DNA of 64,000 bases, taken from contig NZ_CP050137.1 in NCBI RefSeq assembly GCF_013344685.1, forward strand, positions 3,217,001 through 3,281,000, written 5' to 3'. The notes under the pieces were generated by a model. That model saw only the letters and a list, made by a program, of their open reading frames with translations, was not told where the DNA came from and made no database searches. Positions 26,052 to 34,717 of this stretch are shown in pieces. A program made the translations under genes and the position numbers. Within the stretch, counting starts at the first letter, position 1. Each line of letters opens with the position of its first letter. This DNA comes from Sphingomonas sp. CL5.1. GTDB taxonomy: Bacteria; Pseudomonadota; Alphaproteobacteria; Sphingomonadales; Sphingomonadaceae.

Positions 26052-26768
26052 ATGCGTTTCCTGACGACCTTTCACCTGTGGCCGTTCCTCGACATGCTGG
26101 TCAGCTACGTCGCCGCGTTCGTTCTCGGCACGCTGATCGGTGCGGAGCGGCAGTATCGCCAGCGCACCGCCGGGTTGCGCACCAACGCGCTGGTGGCGAT
26201 CGGCGCGGCGGCATTCACCGATCTCGGGCAGCGGCTGGGCGGGGACGTCGAGTCGATCCGGGTGATCGCCTATGTCGTTTCGGGCATCGGCTTCCTCGGC
26301 GCCGGCGTCATCATGAAGGAGGGGATGAACGTCCGCGGCCTCAACACCGCGGCGACCCTGTGGTGCTCCGCGGCGGTCGGCGCGATCGCGGGCAGCGACA
26401 TGCTGGCCGAGGCGGGATTGCTCGCCGCGTTGGTGATCGTCGCGAACACGCTGCTGCGGCCGATCGTCGATGCGATCAACCGCATCCCGCTGGAGGGGCG
26501 CAGCCTGGAGGCGACCTATTCGGTGACGATCACCGGATCGGCCACCCAGGCCGGGCCGCTCGGCGACATGCTGGTCGAGCATCTGGAGGCGCAATCCCTG
26601 CCCGTCGCGGAGCTGGACGTGGAGGAGCGCGGCGAGGGCAGGGTGGATATTGTCGCGACGCTGGTCAGCACCAATGTTCCCTCCAGGGAACTGGACGATA
26701 TCGTCGATCATCTCGCGACAGTGCATGGTATCGCCCATGCGACGTGGCAGGCGCGAACGCACGATTAG
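26052..26768 (+). CDS. MgtC/SapB family membrane protein
   Basis: A 238-aa protein with four to five membrane helices (about 8-140) holding the family motifs LGTLIGAERQYRQRTAGLRTNALVAIGAAAF, GIGFLGAGVIMKEG and VRGLNTAATLWCSAAVGAIAG, followed by a soluble ACT-like tail (about 150-238). MgtC proteins affect magnesium homeostasis and ATP synthase activity, but many members are of unknown role. It lies 10 bp after the peptidase and may share its transcript. Confidence 0.9.
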   Translation: MRFLTTFHLWPFLDMLVSYVAAFVLGTLIGAERQYRQRTAGLRTNALVAIGAAAFTDLGQRLGGDVESIRVIAYVVSGIGFLGAGVIMKEGMNVRGLNTAATLWCSAAVGAIAGSDMLAEAGLLAALVIVANTLLRPIVDAINRIPLEGRSLEATYSVTITGSATQAGPLGDMLVEHLEAQSLPVAELDVEERGEGRVDIVATLVSTNVPSRELDDIVDHLATVHGIAHATWQARTHD

Positions 26769-26828
26769 AATAAGGTTGATGCGGCCCGCGCAATGACTGT
26801 AATGCCGCGTTGCAGCAAGGAGTGAGTC

Positions 26829-27857
26829 ATGGGTTATCGGGTGGTGGTCGCCGGTGCGACGGGCAATGTCGGGCGCGAGATGCTGAACATCCTCGCCGAG
26901 CGCGAATTCCCGGCGGACGAGATCGCGGTCGTCGCCAGCGCACGGTCGACTGGCGATCAGGTCGAATATGGCGAGACGGGCAGGAAGCTGACCGTCAAGA
27001 ACATCGAGCATTTCGATCCCGCCGGCTGGGATATCGCGCTGTTCGCGATCGGTAGCGAGGCGACCAAGATCTATGCCCCAAAATTCGCCGCCGCCGGCTG
27101 CACGGTGATCGATAATTCGTCGCTCTACCGCATGGACCCGGATGTTCCGCTGATCGTGCCGGAGGTCAACCCCCAGGCGATCGACGGCTATACCCGCAAG
27201 AATATCATCGCCAATCCGAATTGCTCGACCGCGCAGATGGTCGTCGCGCTGAAGCCGCTGCACGACGCCGCCACGATCAAGCGGGTGGTCGTCGCGACTT
27301 ATCAGTCGGTGTCCGGCGCGGGCAAGGCGGGCATGGACGAACTGTTCGAGCAGAGCCGCAACATCTTCGTCGGCGATCCTGCCGAGCCGAGGAAGTTCAC
27401 CAAGCAGATCGCCTTCAACGTGATCCCGCACATCGACAGCTTCCTGGAGGACGGCTCCACCAAGGAGGAATGGAAGATGGTCGCGGAGACGAAGAAGATC
27501 CTCGACCCGAAGGTGAAGGTGACGGCAACCTGCGTGCGCGTGCCGGTGTTCGTAGGCCATTCCGAGGCGCTCAACATCGAGTTCGAGAAGGAAATCTCCG
27601 CCGACGAGGCGCAGAAGATCCTGCGCGAGGCGCCGGGCGTCATGCTGGTCGACAAGCGCGAGGACGGCGGATACGTCACCCCGGTCGAATGCGTCGGCGA
27701 CTATGCCACCTTCGTCAGCCGGGTGCGCGAGGATTCGACGATCGAGAACGGCCTTTCGCTGTGGTGCGTCAGCGACAATCTCCGCAAGGGCGCGGCGCTG
27801 AACGCGGTGCAGATTGCCGAGCTGCTCGGCCGCCGGCATCTGAAGAAGGCCGCATGA
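26829..27857 (+). CDS. asd: Aspartate-semialdehyde dehydrogenase
   Basis: A 342-aa enzyme that reduces aspartyl phosphate to aspartate semialdehyde on the route to lysine, diaminopimelate, methionine and threonine. It has the NADP-binding start YRVVVAGATGNVGREML and catalytic Cys132 in NPNCSTAQMV. SVSGAGKAGMDELFEQS and RVPVFVGHSEALNIEFE are family blocks. A strong aaggag precedes the ATG. Its stop overlaps the next ATG by 4 bp. Confidence 0.96.
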   Translation: MGYRVVVAGATGNVGREMLNILAEREFPADEIAVVASARSTGDQVEYGETGRKLTVKNIEHFDPAGWDIALFAIGSEATKIYAPKFAAAGCTVIDNSSLYRMDPDVPLIVPEVNPQAIDGYTRKNIIANPNCSTAQMVVALKPLHDAATIKRVVVATYQSVSGAGKAGMDELFEQSRNIFVGDPAEPRKFTKQIAFNVIPHIDSFLEDGSTKEEWKMVAETKKILDPKVKVTATCVRVPVFVGHSEALNIEFEKEISADEAQKILREAPGVMLVDKREDGGYVTPVECVGDYATFVSRVREDSTIENGLSLWCVSDNLRKGAALNAVQIAELLGRRHLKKAA

Positions 27858-28291
27858 CGATCACCGGCGGCTGCCGCTGCGGCGCGTGCCGCTACGAGCT
27901 GGCGCTCGACGCGCCGCCGCCGGTCTATGCCTGTCACTGCCATATGTGCCAGCGCGCGTCGGGCAGCGCGTTCAGCGTGCAGGCGCTGGTGCCGGAAGCG
28001 AGCCTGACCGTCACCGGGCCGATCGTGGTTCATGAGATCACGACCGGGGACAGGACGTCGATCCAGCGTTTCTGCGGAACCTGCCATGCGCGGGTCTACA
28101 ACACCAACACGCGTCGGCCCGGCATCGCGGTGGTACGCGCGGGCACGCTCGACCGCTCCGAGGAACTGGAGTGCCGCGCGCATATCTTCACCGACTATCG
28201 CCAGCGTTGGGTGACCATTCCCGAAGGCGTGCCGCAATGGCCGGAGATGGCGCCGCTAGCCGAGTTCGCCGCCGCGCTCACGCAGGGATGA
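27854..28291 (+). CDS. GFA-family (glutathione-dependent formaldehyde-activating enzyme-like) protein
   Basis: A 145-aa GFA/CENP-V domain protein with zinc ligands in GGCRCGACRY, YACHCHMCQRASGSAF and RFCGTCHARVY. The Gfa prototype binds formaldehyde and glutathione, but most members have unknown substrates. It is coupled to asd through an ATGA overlap. A second GFA protein is encoded 3.2 kb away (31500-31943). Confidence 0.88.
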   Translation: MTITGGCRCGACRYELALDAPPPVYACHCHMCQRASGSAFSVQALVPEASLTVTGPIVVHEITTGDRTSIQRFCGTCHARVYNTNTRRPGIAVVRAGTLDRSEELECRAHIFTDYRQRWVTIPEGVPQWPEMAPLAEFAAALTQG

Positions 28292-28300
28292 GGCACCGCC

Positions 28301-29875
28301 TCATTCGGCGTGGATGATCTCCATCTTCCCCTTCGGCCGCTTCAGCAACAGCACCATCGGGATGGCGGCGAGGCTGATCCAGCTCATCAGGTAGAAATCG
28401 TCGATATAGGCGACCATCGCCGCCTGCTGATTGATCATCGCGTCGGCGAACGAGAAGATGCTGTCCCCGATGCTGCCGAACTGGTCGATCTGGCTCAGGT
28501 TGATCGCCGGCACCTTGTCCTGCGTGACGTGCTGGACGAGATCGGCGTGGCTGACCTGGATGTTGCGCGCGAGGAGCACCGTCACCATCGAGATGCCCGC
28601 CGACTGCCCGATCGAGCGCATCAGGTTGAGCATGCTCGCCCCGTCCGTGCGATAGCGGTTGTCGAGCGTCGCGAAGGCCAGCGCGTTCATCGGCATGAAC
28701 ACCAGCCCCATGCCCAGCCCCTGAACGAAGCCGGCGGTGATCACCGGCCAGAAATCCATCTCAAGGGTGTAGCCCGCCATCCAGCGCAGCGAGACCGCGA
28801 ACAGGACCAGCCCCAGCATGATGACCCAGCGCGTATCCGCGCCGCTGGTCATGAGGCGGCCGGCGAACCACATGGTGAACAGGACGCCGACGCCGCGCGG
28901 CGCCATCATCAGGCCGGTATCGATCACCGGATAGTTGAAGAGCTGCTGGAGCATCGGCGGCAGCAGCGCCATCGGCGCCATCGTGCTAACGCCGATGACG
29001 ACCATGAAGAACATGCCGGTCACGAGATTGCGGTTGCCGAACAGGTGCCGGTCGAACAGCGGTTTCTTCGCCGTGGAGAGGTGGACGATCGCCATCCAGG
29101 CGAAGGCGGCGGCGATCATCGCCTCCAGCACGATCTCCCAGCTCGAGAACCAGTCCTTGTTCTGCCCGCGATCGAGCATAAGCTGGAAGGCCGCGACGGC
29201 GATGCCGATGAACATGAAGCCCAGCCAGTCGAACGAGCGATGCGCACGCGGCCGGGAAGGGAGCAGGAACCACAGGATCGCGAAGGTCAGCGCCCCCACC
29301 GGCACATTGACGTAGAACACCCAGCGCCAGTTGTAGCTCTCGGTCAGCCAGCCGCCGATCACCGGGCCCATGATCGGCCCGACCATCACGCCCATGCCCC
29401 AGATGCTCATCGCCTTCGCCGCATGTTCGGGCGGGTTGATGTCCAGCATCGAGGTTTGCGACAGCGGGTTGATGAAGGCGGCGAATACGCCCTGGAAGAT
29501 GCGGAACAGCACCATCTCCTCCAGGCTGACGGCGGTGCCGCAGGCCATCGAGGCGAGGATGAAGCCGCCGACCGCGATCAGGAACAGGTTGCGGCTGCCC
29601 AGCCGGTCGGAAAGCCAGCCGGTCGCCGGCAGCGCGATCGCGGTGGCGACGATATAGCTGGTCAGCACCCACGTCACCGTGTCGGCGGTCGCGCCGAGGC
29701 TGGTCTCCATATGCGGCAGCGCGACATTGGCGATCGTGGTGTCGAGGATCTGCATGATCATCGCGCCCATGATGCCGATCGTCAGCACGCCGCGATGCCG
29801 GACCGGCAGCAGTGGCTGGCTGGCGCGCGGTCCCTCGGCGGGCGACGCGCCGGCCGGAGCGGCGGCGGAAGCCAT
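28301..29875 (-). CDS. emrB: DHA2-family MFS multidrug transporter, EmrB type
   Basis: A 524-aa transporter with about 14 membrane helices, a proton-driven drug pump partner for EmrA. MQILDTTIANVALPHMETSLGA (motif D1-like), GWLSDRLGSRNLF (motif A) and GPVIGGWLTESYNWRWVFYVNVPVG (motif C region) are typical. The start at 29875 overlaps the emrA stop by one base (TGATG). The substrate range cannot be read from sequence. Confidence 0.92.
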   Translation of the reverse strand: MASAAAPAGASPAEGPRASQPLLPVRHRGVLTIGIMGAMIMQILDTTIANVALPHMETSLGATADTVTWVLTSYIVATAIALPATGWLSDRLGSRNLFLIAVGGFILASMACGTAVSLEEMVLFRIFQGVFAAFINPLSQTSMLDINPPEHAAKAMSIWGMGVMVGPIMGPVIGGWLTESYNWRWVFYVNVPVGALTFAILWFLLPSRPRAHRSFDWLGFMFIGIAVAAFQLMLDRGQNKDWFSSWEIVLEAMIAAAFAWMAIVHLSTAKKPLFDRHLFGNRNLVTGMFFMVVIGVSTMAPMALLPPMLQQLFNYPVIDTGLMMAPRGVGVLFTMWFAGRLMTSGADTRWVIMLGLVLFAVSLRWMAGYTLEMDFWPVITAGFVQGLGMGLVFMPMNALAFATLDNRYRTDGASMLNLMRSIGQSAGISMVTVLLARNIQVSHADLVQHVTQDKVPAINLSQIDQFGSIGDSIFSFADAMINQQAAMVAYIDDFYLMSWISLAAIPMVLLLKRPKGKMEIIHAE

Positions 29876-30954
29876 CAGCGCGCCTTCGTGTCGATCGTCA
29901 CGTCGGTCGACAGGCCGGCGATCATCGCGCGCGGCGGCGTGCCGTCGATCGCGATGCGGACCGGCACGCGCTGCGTCACCTTCACCCAGTTGCCGGTGGC
30001 GTTCTGCGCCGGCAGCACGGAGAATTCGCTGCCGGTGCCGGCGCCGATCGACTGGACGCGGCCCTTCACCTTCAGCCCCGGATAGGCGTCGAACGACAGC
30101 TCGGCGGGCTGGCCGACCTTCATGTGGTTGAGGTCGGTTTCCTTGAAGTTCGCCTCGACCCACGCCTGCTGGCTGACGACGAGGCTGAGCGCGGGAACGC
30201 CGGAGGGCGTGATATTGCCCACCTGGAGTCGGCCGGTCTGGCTGACGATACCGTCCTTCGGCGCGCGCACCACGCTTCGTTCGAGGTCGTAGGCGGCCTT
30301 CTCGCGCTTGGCGAGCGCGACCTGGATCGCGGCCGGCTGGCCGGTGCCGCCGCCCGAGCCAAGCTGCTGGCGCGCGCGCGCGGCGGCGGCCTCGGCGGTG
30401 GCGAGCTTCGCGTTCGCGGCGGCAACGCCCTGCGTGGCCGCGTCGAAGGCGGCGCGGGTGGTGAAGCCCTGCTTCATCAGCGCGGCCTGCCGGGAATAGG
30501 TGGCCTGCGCCAGCGTCAGCTCAGCCCTGGCATTCTGGATATCGGCGGCGGCGCTGCCGGTGTCGGTCGCCATCGTGGAGACCTGCACCCGCGCGGTGGC
30601 GAGATCGGCGTCGGCCTGCGCCAGCGCGATGCGATACGGTTCCGGATCGATGCGGAACAGCACGTCGCCGGCCTTCACCTGCTGGTTCTCGCGCACGTCT
30701 ACCTCGACGATGCGACCCGACACGTCGGGGCTGACCGAGATCATGTCCTGCCGGACATAGGCGTTGTCGGTCGAGATGTAGCGGCCGGAGGTGATGTAGA
30801 AATAGCCGCCGACCAGCGCGATCAGCAGCGGCACACCGAGCATCAGCACCAGCCGCAGTACGCCGCGCTGCTTCGGGGCGGGCCCATCCTCCTGCGTCAG
30901 CACGGAGATTTCCTTGTCGGCGGCGAATTCGCGCCTCGGATCGGCGTCAGCCAT
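29875..30954 (-). CDS. emrA: EmrA/HlyD-family membrane fusion protein
   Basis: A 359-aa periplasmic adaptor. One membrane helix (about 33-55), then GRYISTDNAYVRQDMISVSPDVSGRIVEVDVRENQQVKAGDVLFRIDPEPY, a coiled-coil hairpin (about 105-215) and a C-terminal barrel with VQSIGAGTGSEFSVLPAQNATGNWVKVTQRVPVRI. It couples EmrB to an outer-membrane channel; no TolC-like gene is adjacent. It overlaps marR by 8 bp upstream. Confidence 0.92.
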   Translation of the reverse strand: MADADPRREFAADKEISVLTQEDGPAPKQRGVLRLVLMLGVPLLIALVGGYFYITSGRYISTDNAYVRQDMISVSPDVSGRIVEVDVRENQQVKAGDVLFRIDPEPYRIALAQADADLATARVQVSTMATDTGSAAADIQNARAELTLAQATYSRQAALMKQGFTTRAAFDAATQGVAAANAKLATAEAAAARARQQLGSGGGTGQPAAIQVALAKREKAAYDLERSVVRAPKDGIVSQTGRLQVGNITPSGVPALSLVVSQQAWVEANFKETDLNHMKVGQPAELSFDAYPGLKVKGRVQSIGAGTGSEFSVLPAQNATGNWVKVTQRVPVRIAIDGTPPRAMIAGLSTDVTIDTKAR

Positions 30955-31396
30955 GAACGGCGTCCTTCTGCTGCTGCGGCGCGTCGGCGAGATTCTCGCG
31001 GATGCGGTTCAGCACTTCGGAGAGGTGGGTGATGGATTCTTCGGGGATGCCGCGCAGCGCCTGCGCGGTGAGTTCGATGCCGGTCTCGCGGAGCAGATCG
31101 ATGACCGGGTGAGCCTTGTCGGTGAGGAACAATTGCCATGCGCGGCGGTCGTTCGGATCGCGACGGCGCTCGACCAGCCCGGATTCCTCCATCCGGTCGA
31201 TCAGGCGGCAAAGCGTGATCGGCTCGACCTCCAGGATGTCGGCAAGGCTGCCCTGATTGATTCCCTCCTGCTGGCTGATGCCGAGCAACGCCTTCCACTG
31301 CGCGCGAGTCGCGCCGTGCGTGCGTGCGCGCTCGTCGAAGCGGCGGCGCAGCAGCCGTGACGTATCGCTGAGCAGGAACCCGAATGTCTCTGTCAT
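30947..31396 (-). CDS. MarR-family transcriptional regulator
   Basis: A 149-aa winged-helix regulator. TRAQWKALLGISQQEGINQGSLADILEVEPITLCRLIDRMEESGLVERRRDPNDRRAW covers the recognition helix and wing. It is first in the marR-emrA-emrB operon and likely represses it, releasing on binding a pump substrate. The ATG at 31396 was chosen over the longer frame because the longer one crosses the palindromic promoter region. An inverted repeat lies 14 bp upstream. Confidence 0.9.
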   Translation of the reverse strand: MTETFGFLLSDTSRLLRRRFDERARTHGATRAQWKALLGISQQEGINQGSLADILEVEPITLCRLIDRMEESGLVERRRDPNDRRAWQLFLTDKAHPVIDLLRETGIELTAQALRGIPEESITHLSEVLNRIRENLADAPQQQKDAVHG

Positions 31397-31409
31397 GGGC
31401 GCGCATATA

Positions 31410-31423
31410 ATAAGCGTGCTTAT
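31410..31423. promoter_or_regulatory. Candidate MarR operator in the marR / GFA divergent region
   Basis: The six-base arms ataagc and gcttat flank two bases in an AT-rich patch that is exceptional for this genome. TATTAT-like and TATAAT-like hexamers on the two strands overlap it, so it probably covers the marR promoter and perhaps that of the divergent GFA gene. MarR proteins usually bind such palindromes next to their own gene. Confidence 0.6.
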
Positions 31424-31499
31424 ATAATGGAAGTGCCGCGTCGTGCGAAATTTGCAATCGTTCCGTCGCCGCGCGAAACTGTCGACACGGAGGAAAGCG

Positions 31500-31943
31500 A
31501 TGACCGAGATGACCGGCGGCTGCCAGTGCGGCCGCATCCGCTATACGGCCGAGATCGACAGCGACGACGCCTATCTCTGCCATTGCCGCATGTGTCAACG
31601 CGCGACCGGGGGTGTGGCGGCCGCGTTCCGGAACGCGAAGCGCGCGGACGTGCGCTGGGAGCGGGAGCCTGATCTCTATGCCTCGTCGCCGATCGCGCGG
31701 CGCGGCTTCTGTTCGGCGTGCGGCACGCCGCTGACGTTCGAATACGTCTCCGGCTCGGACAAGATCGACCTTACCGTCGGCAGTTTTGACGATCCCTCGC
31801 GCTTCCGCCCGATCTCGCATTTCGGGATCGAGCATCGCCATGACGCATGGTTCGACACGCGCGGCTTGCCCGGCCACCGCTGCGACGAATATCAGGCGCT
31901 GGTCGATCGTTGGCGGGAAGCAGGTCAAGATGTCCCCGAGTGA
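31500..31943 (+). CDS. GFA-family protein (second copy)
   Basis: A 147-aa GFA domain protein with GGCQCGRIRY, YLCHCRMCQRATGGVAAAF and GFCSACGTPLTFEY as zinc sites. It is related to the protein at 27854-28291 but diverged. A ggaggaaag site fixes the ATG at 31500. It is transcribed away from marR-emrAB and its 3' end overlaps the next gene by 14 bp. The substrate is unknown. Confidence 0.87.
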   Translation: MTEMTGGCQCGRIRYTAEIDSDDAYLCHCRMCQRATGGVAAAFRNAKRADVRWEREPDLYASSPIARRGFCSACGTPLTFEYVSGSDKIDLTVGSFDDPSRFRPISHFGIEHRHDAWFDTRGLPGHRCDEYQALVDRWREAGQDVPE

Positions 31944-32685
31944 AACGCATTATTTCGAGAGTTTCGACGGCACGCGCCTCGCGTGGCGGGAAATGGGGGA
32001 GGGGCGCCCGGTCGTCCTGATCCACGGCTATTTCTCCGACGCGCGGACCAACTGGATACGCTATGGTCACGCCGCCGCGATCGCCGCGCGGGGCTTCCGC
32101 GTCATCATGCCGGACCTGCGCGCGCACGGCGAAAGCGCGAAGCCCCACGAGACGGCCGCTTATCCGCCCGACGCGCTGACGAAGGACGGCCATGCGCTGA
32201 TCGCGCATCTCGGGCTGAAGGAATATGATCTCGGCGGCTATTCGCTCGGCGCGCGGACCACCAGCCGGATGCTGGCGACGGGCGCGACCCCTCGCCGCGT
32301 GATCTTCGCCGGCATGGGGCTGGACGGGCTGATCTCGGCCGGACGCCGGGCGGACCATTTCCGCAACATCCTCACCAACCTCGGCAAGCATCCGCGCGGC
32401 AGCGCCGAATGGATGGCGGAAGCCTTCCTCAAGACGACGGGCGGCGATCCGGTCGCGTTGCTCAACGTGATCGACACGTTCGTCAGCACGCCGATCGAGG
32501 TCGTTGAGGGCTTCACATGGCCGACGCTCTGCGTGAACGGCGTGTATGACGACGACAACGGCTTGGCGGCGGCGCTGGCCGACGTGCTGCCCGACGCACG
32601 CTATGTCGAGATTCCCGGCAATCACATGAGCGCCGTGACCAAGCCGGAGCTTGGCCAGGCGATCGCGGACTTCCTCGCCGGCTGA
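31930..32685 (+). CDS. Alpha/beta-fold hydrolase
   Basis: A 251-aa hydrolase with the oxyanion motif LIHGYFSDART, the strand VIMPDLRAHGES, the nucleophile elbow GGYSLGART, an acidic residue in NGVYDDDNG and a late His in GNHMSAV. The substrate is unknown; esterase or lactonase activity is plausible. It overlaps the GFA gene by 14 bp, so the two are probably co-expressed. Confidence 0.87.
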   Translation: MSPSETHYFESFDGTRLAWREMGEGRPVVLIHGYFSDARTNWIRYGHAAAIAARGFRVIMPDLRAHGESAKPHETAAYPPDALTKDGHALIAHLGLKEYDLGGYSLGARTTSRMLATGATPRRVIFAGMGLDGLISAGRRADHFRNILTNLGKHPRGSAEWMAEAFLKTTGGDPVALLNVIDTFVSTPIEVVEGFTWPTLCVNGVYDDDNGLAAALADVLPDARYVEIPGNHMSAVTKPELGQAIADFLAG

Positions 32686-32692
32686 AGCGGGG

Positions 32693-33178
32693 TCACACCT
32701 TGTCGGGAATCGAATTCTCGTCGGCGATGCCGGCACGGAACGATGCCGAGGCATCCTCGCCGTCGGGGCTGTGTGCCCCGCCTTCCGCCTCGTCCTTGCG
32801 GGGTGTCGAGCCGCGCAGCGAGAGCAATGCCGCGGTGGCGGCCGCGCCGACTACCGCCAGCCCGCCGGCGATCGCGGCCGATCCCCATTTGCCGCCGACC
32901 TTCTCGCTGGCTTTTCCCGCAGCCTTCGTCACCCGCGCCTTCACGGTGGCGACCTTGCCGGTGGCGACCTTGCCGGTGGTGGCCGTTTTGGCCTCGCCCT
33001 TGGCGGGGCGGGCCGAGGCGCGCGGCTTCGCGGCGGGCTTTGCGCCATTGGCGGCGGATCTTTTGGCCTTGGGCGCGGCCTTCGCCGCCGGTTTGGCGGC
33101 GCTGGTCTTGCGCGGCGCGTGGCGGCGGGTGGCCGCGCGGGGCACGGGGGCCTTGGGTGTCTCGGGCGTGTCGGCCAT
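32693..33178 (-). CDS. Lys/Ala/Pro-rich protein with a single membrane segment
   Basis: A 161-aa protein. Residues 1-95 are Ala/Lys/Pro-rich and strongly basic (KPAAKAAPKAKR, KPAAKPRASARPAKG), like histone H1-type bacterial proteins. A short repeat TGKVATGKVATVKARVTKAAGK leads to a hydrophobic segment AAIAGGLAVVGAAATAALLSL (about 102-122) and an acidic tail. I recognise no family. It could tether DNA or polymer granules to the membrane; this is inference. It has 55 bp to the AMP nucleosidase stop. Confidence 0.75.
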   Translation of the reverse strand: MADTPETPKAPVPRAATRRHAPRKTSAAKPAAKAAPKAKRSAANGAKPAAKPRASARPAKGEAKTATTGKVATGKVATVKARVTKAAGKASEKVGGKWGSAAIAGGLAVVGAAATAALLSLRGSTPRKDEAEGGAHSPDGEDASASFRAGIADENSIPDKV

Positions 33179-33232
33179 GCGGAATTCTCCCTGATAGCGG
33201 CGGATCAACGCACGGCCGCCCCGGTCGTTGCG

Positions 33233-34663
33233 TCAGCGGAAGGGTGGCTCGTTGAACGCCCGCAATTTGCGACTGTGCAGCCGGGCGCCCTCGCGGCGCA
33301 ACTCCTCGCACGTCTCGATCCCGATTCGCATATGCTCACTGATCGCGCGCTCGTAGAAGCGGTTGGCCTGACCCGGCAGCTTCAGCTCGCCGTGGAGCGG
33401 CTTGTCCGACACGCAAAGCAACGTGCCGTAGGGGACGCGGAAGCGATAGCCCTGCGCGGCGGTGGTGGCGGATTCCATGTCGATCCCCACCGCGCGGCTG
33501 AGCGAGAAGCGCAGGGCGGAGCGGCTGTAGCGCAATTCCCAGTTACGGTCGTCGGTGGTGACGATCGTGCCGGTGCGCAGCCGGCGCTTCAGCTCCTCGC
33601 CCGACTGGCCGGAGACCGTCTCCGCCGCGCGGGCGAGCGCGAGCTGCACCTCGGCGATGGCGGGCACCGGGATTTCCGGCGGCAGCACGTCGTCCAGCAC
33701 ATGATCGTCGCGCAGATAGGCGTGGGCGAGCACATAGTCGCCGATCCGCTGCGACGGGCGCAGGCCGCCGCAATGGCCGATCATCAGCCACGCATCGGGG
33801 CGCAGCACCGCGAGATGGTCGGTGATCGTCTTGGCGTTCGACGGCCCGACGCCGATGTTGACGAGCGTGATGCCGCTACGATCCGGCGCGAGCAGGTGAT
33901 AGGCCGGCATCTGGAGCCGCCGCCACGCGCTGTCGTCGAGCATCGCCGGATCGTCGCCGGGCCGGAACATCACCCCACCGGGACCGGAGAGCGCGGTGAA
34001 GCGCGAATCGCCGTTGACCTGCGTCGCCGCCCAGCGGACGAACTCGTCGATATAGCGGTGGTAGTTGGTGAACAGCACGTAACGCTGCACATGCTCCGGC
34101 GGGGTGCCGGTATAGTGGCGCAGCCGGGCGAGGCTGAAATCGGTGCGCAGCCCGTCGAACAGCGCCAGCGGGCGAGTCTCGTCGACCGGCGTCCATAGCC
34201 CGTCCGCGATCTCGTCGCCGATATGGGACAGCTCGGTCGCCGGGAAGAAGCGCGCCAGCTCGGCGGCGGACACTTCGTCGAGGCCGAGCGCATGGCCGGG
34301 ATCGAGGACATAGGGGAAGGGTATCTCCGTCCGCCCCGCGACCGCCTGCACCTCGACGTCGTAATCCTCCAGCAGCAGCGTGAGCTGCTCGGTGAGGTAA
34401 TCGGCGAACAGCGCCGGCTTGGTCACGCTGATGCGATATTCGCCCGGCGTCACCAGCCGCCCGAACGATCGCGGCGGCGTCGGGCGATCCTCCTGCCCGC
34501 GATAACGCAGGTGGATTTCGGGATAGGCGAACGATCCGTCGCGGCGCGATTCGGGCGGCGGCGGCGTGCCGTCGGTGAGGTAGCGGGTCAGCGCCTGCTG
34601 CAACCGGCTGACGGAGGCGGTATAGAGCCGATCCAGCTCGGCGACGATTTCTGAAGCGATCAT
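33233..34663 (-). CDS. amn: AMP nucleosidase
   Basis: A 476-aa enzyme that hydrolyses AMP to adenine and ribose 5-phosphate. It has an N-terminal AMP nucleosidase-specific domain (about 1-170, including RLVTPGEYRISVTKP) and a C-terminal phosphorylase-like domain with LLAPDRSGITLVNIGVGPSNAKTITDHLAVLRPDAWLMIGHCGGL and GIDMESATTAAQGYRFRVPYGTLLCVSDKPLHGELK. The gene stands apart from nucleotide genes here. Confidence 0.92.
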   Translation of the reverse strand: MIASEIVAELDRLYTASVSRLQQALTRYLTDGTPPPPESRRDGSFAYPEIHLRYRGQEDRPTPPRSFGRLVTPGEYRISVTKPALFADYLTEQLTLLLEDYDVEVQAVAGRTEIPFPYVLDPGHALGLDEVSAAELARFFPATELSHIGDEIADGLWTPVDETRPLALFDGLRTDFSLARLRHYTGTPPEHVQRYVLFTNYHRYIDEFVRWAATQVNGDSRFTALSGPGGVMFRPGDDPAMLDDSAWRRLQMPAYHLLAPDRSGITLVNIGVGPSNAKTITDHLAVLRPDAWLMIGHCGGLRPSQRIGDYVLAHAYLRDDHVLDDVLPPEIPVPAIAEVQLALARAAETVSGQSGEELKRRLRTGTIVTTDDRNWELRYSRSALRFSLSRAVGIDMESATTAAQGYRFRVPYGTLLCVSDKPLHGELKLPGQANRFYERAISEHMRIGIETCEELRREGARLHSRKLRAFNEPPFR

Positions 34664-34717
34664 CTCCAGCGGATAAGGCGTGGACGTTACGCTGGCAAGA
34701 CGGGTGGGGCTCGCCCG

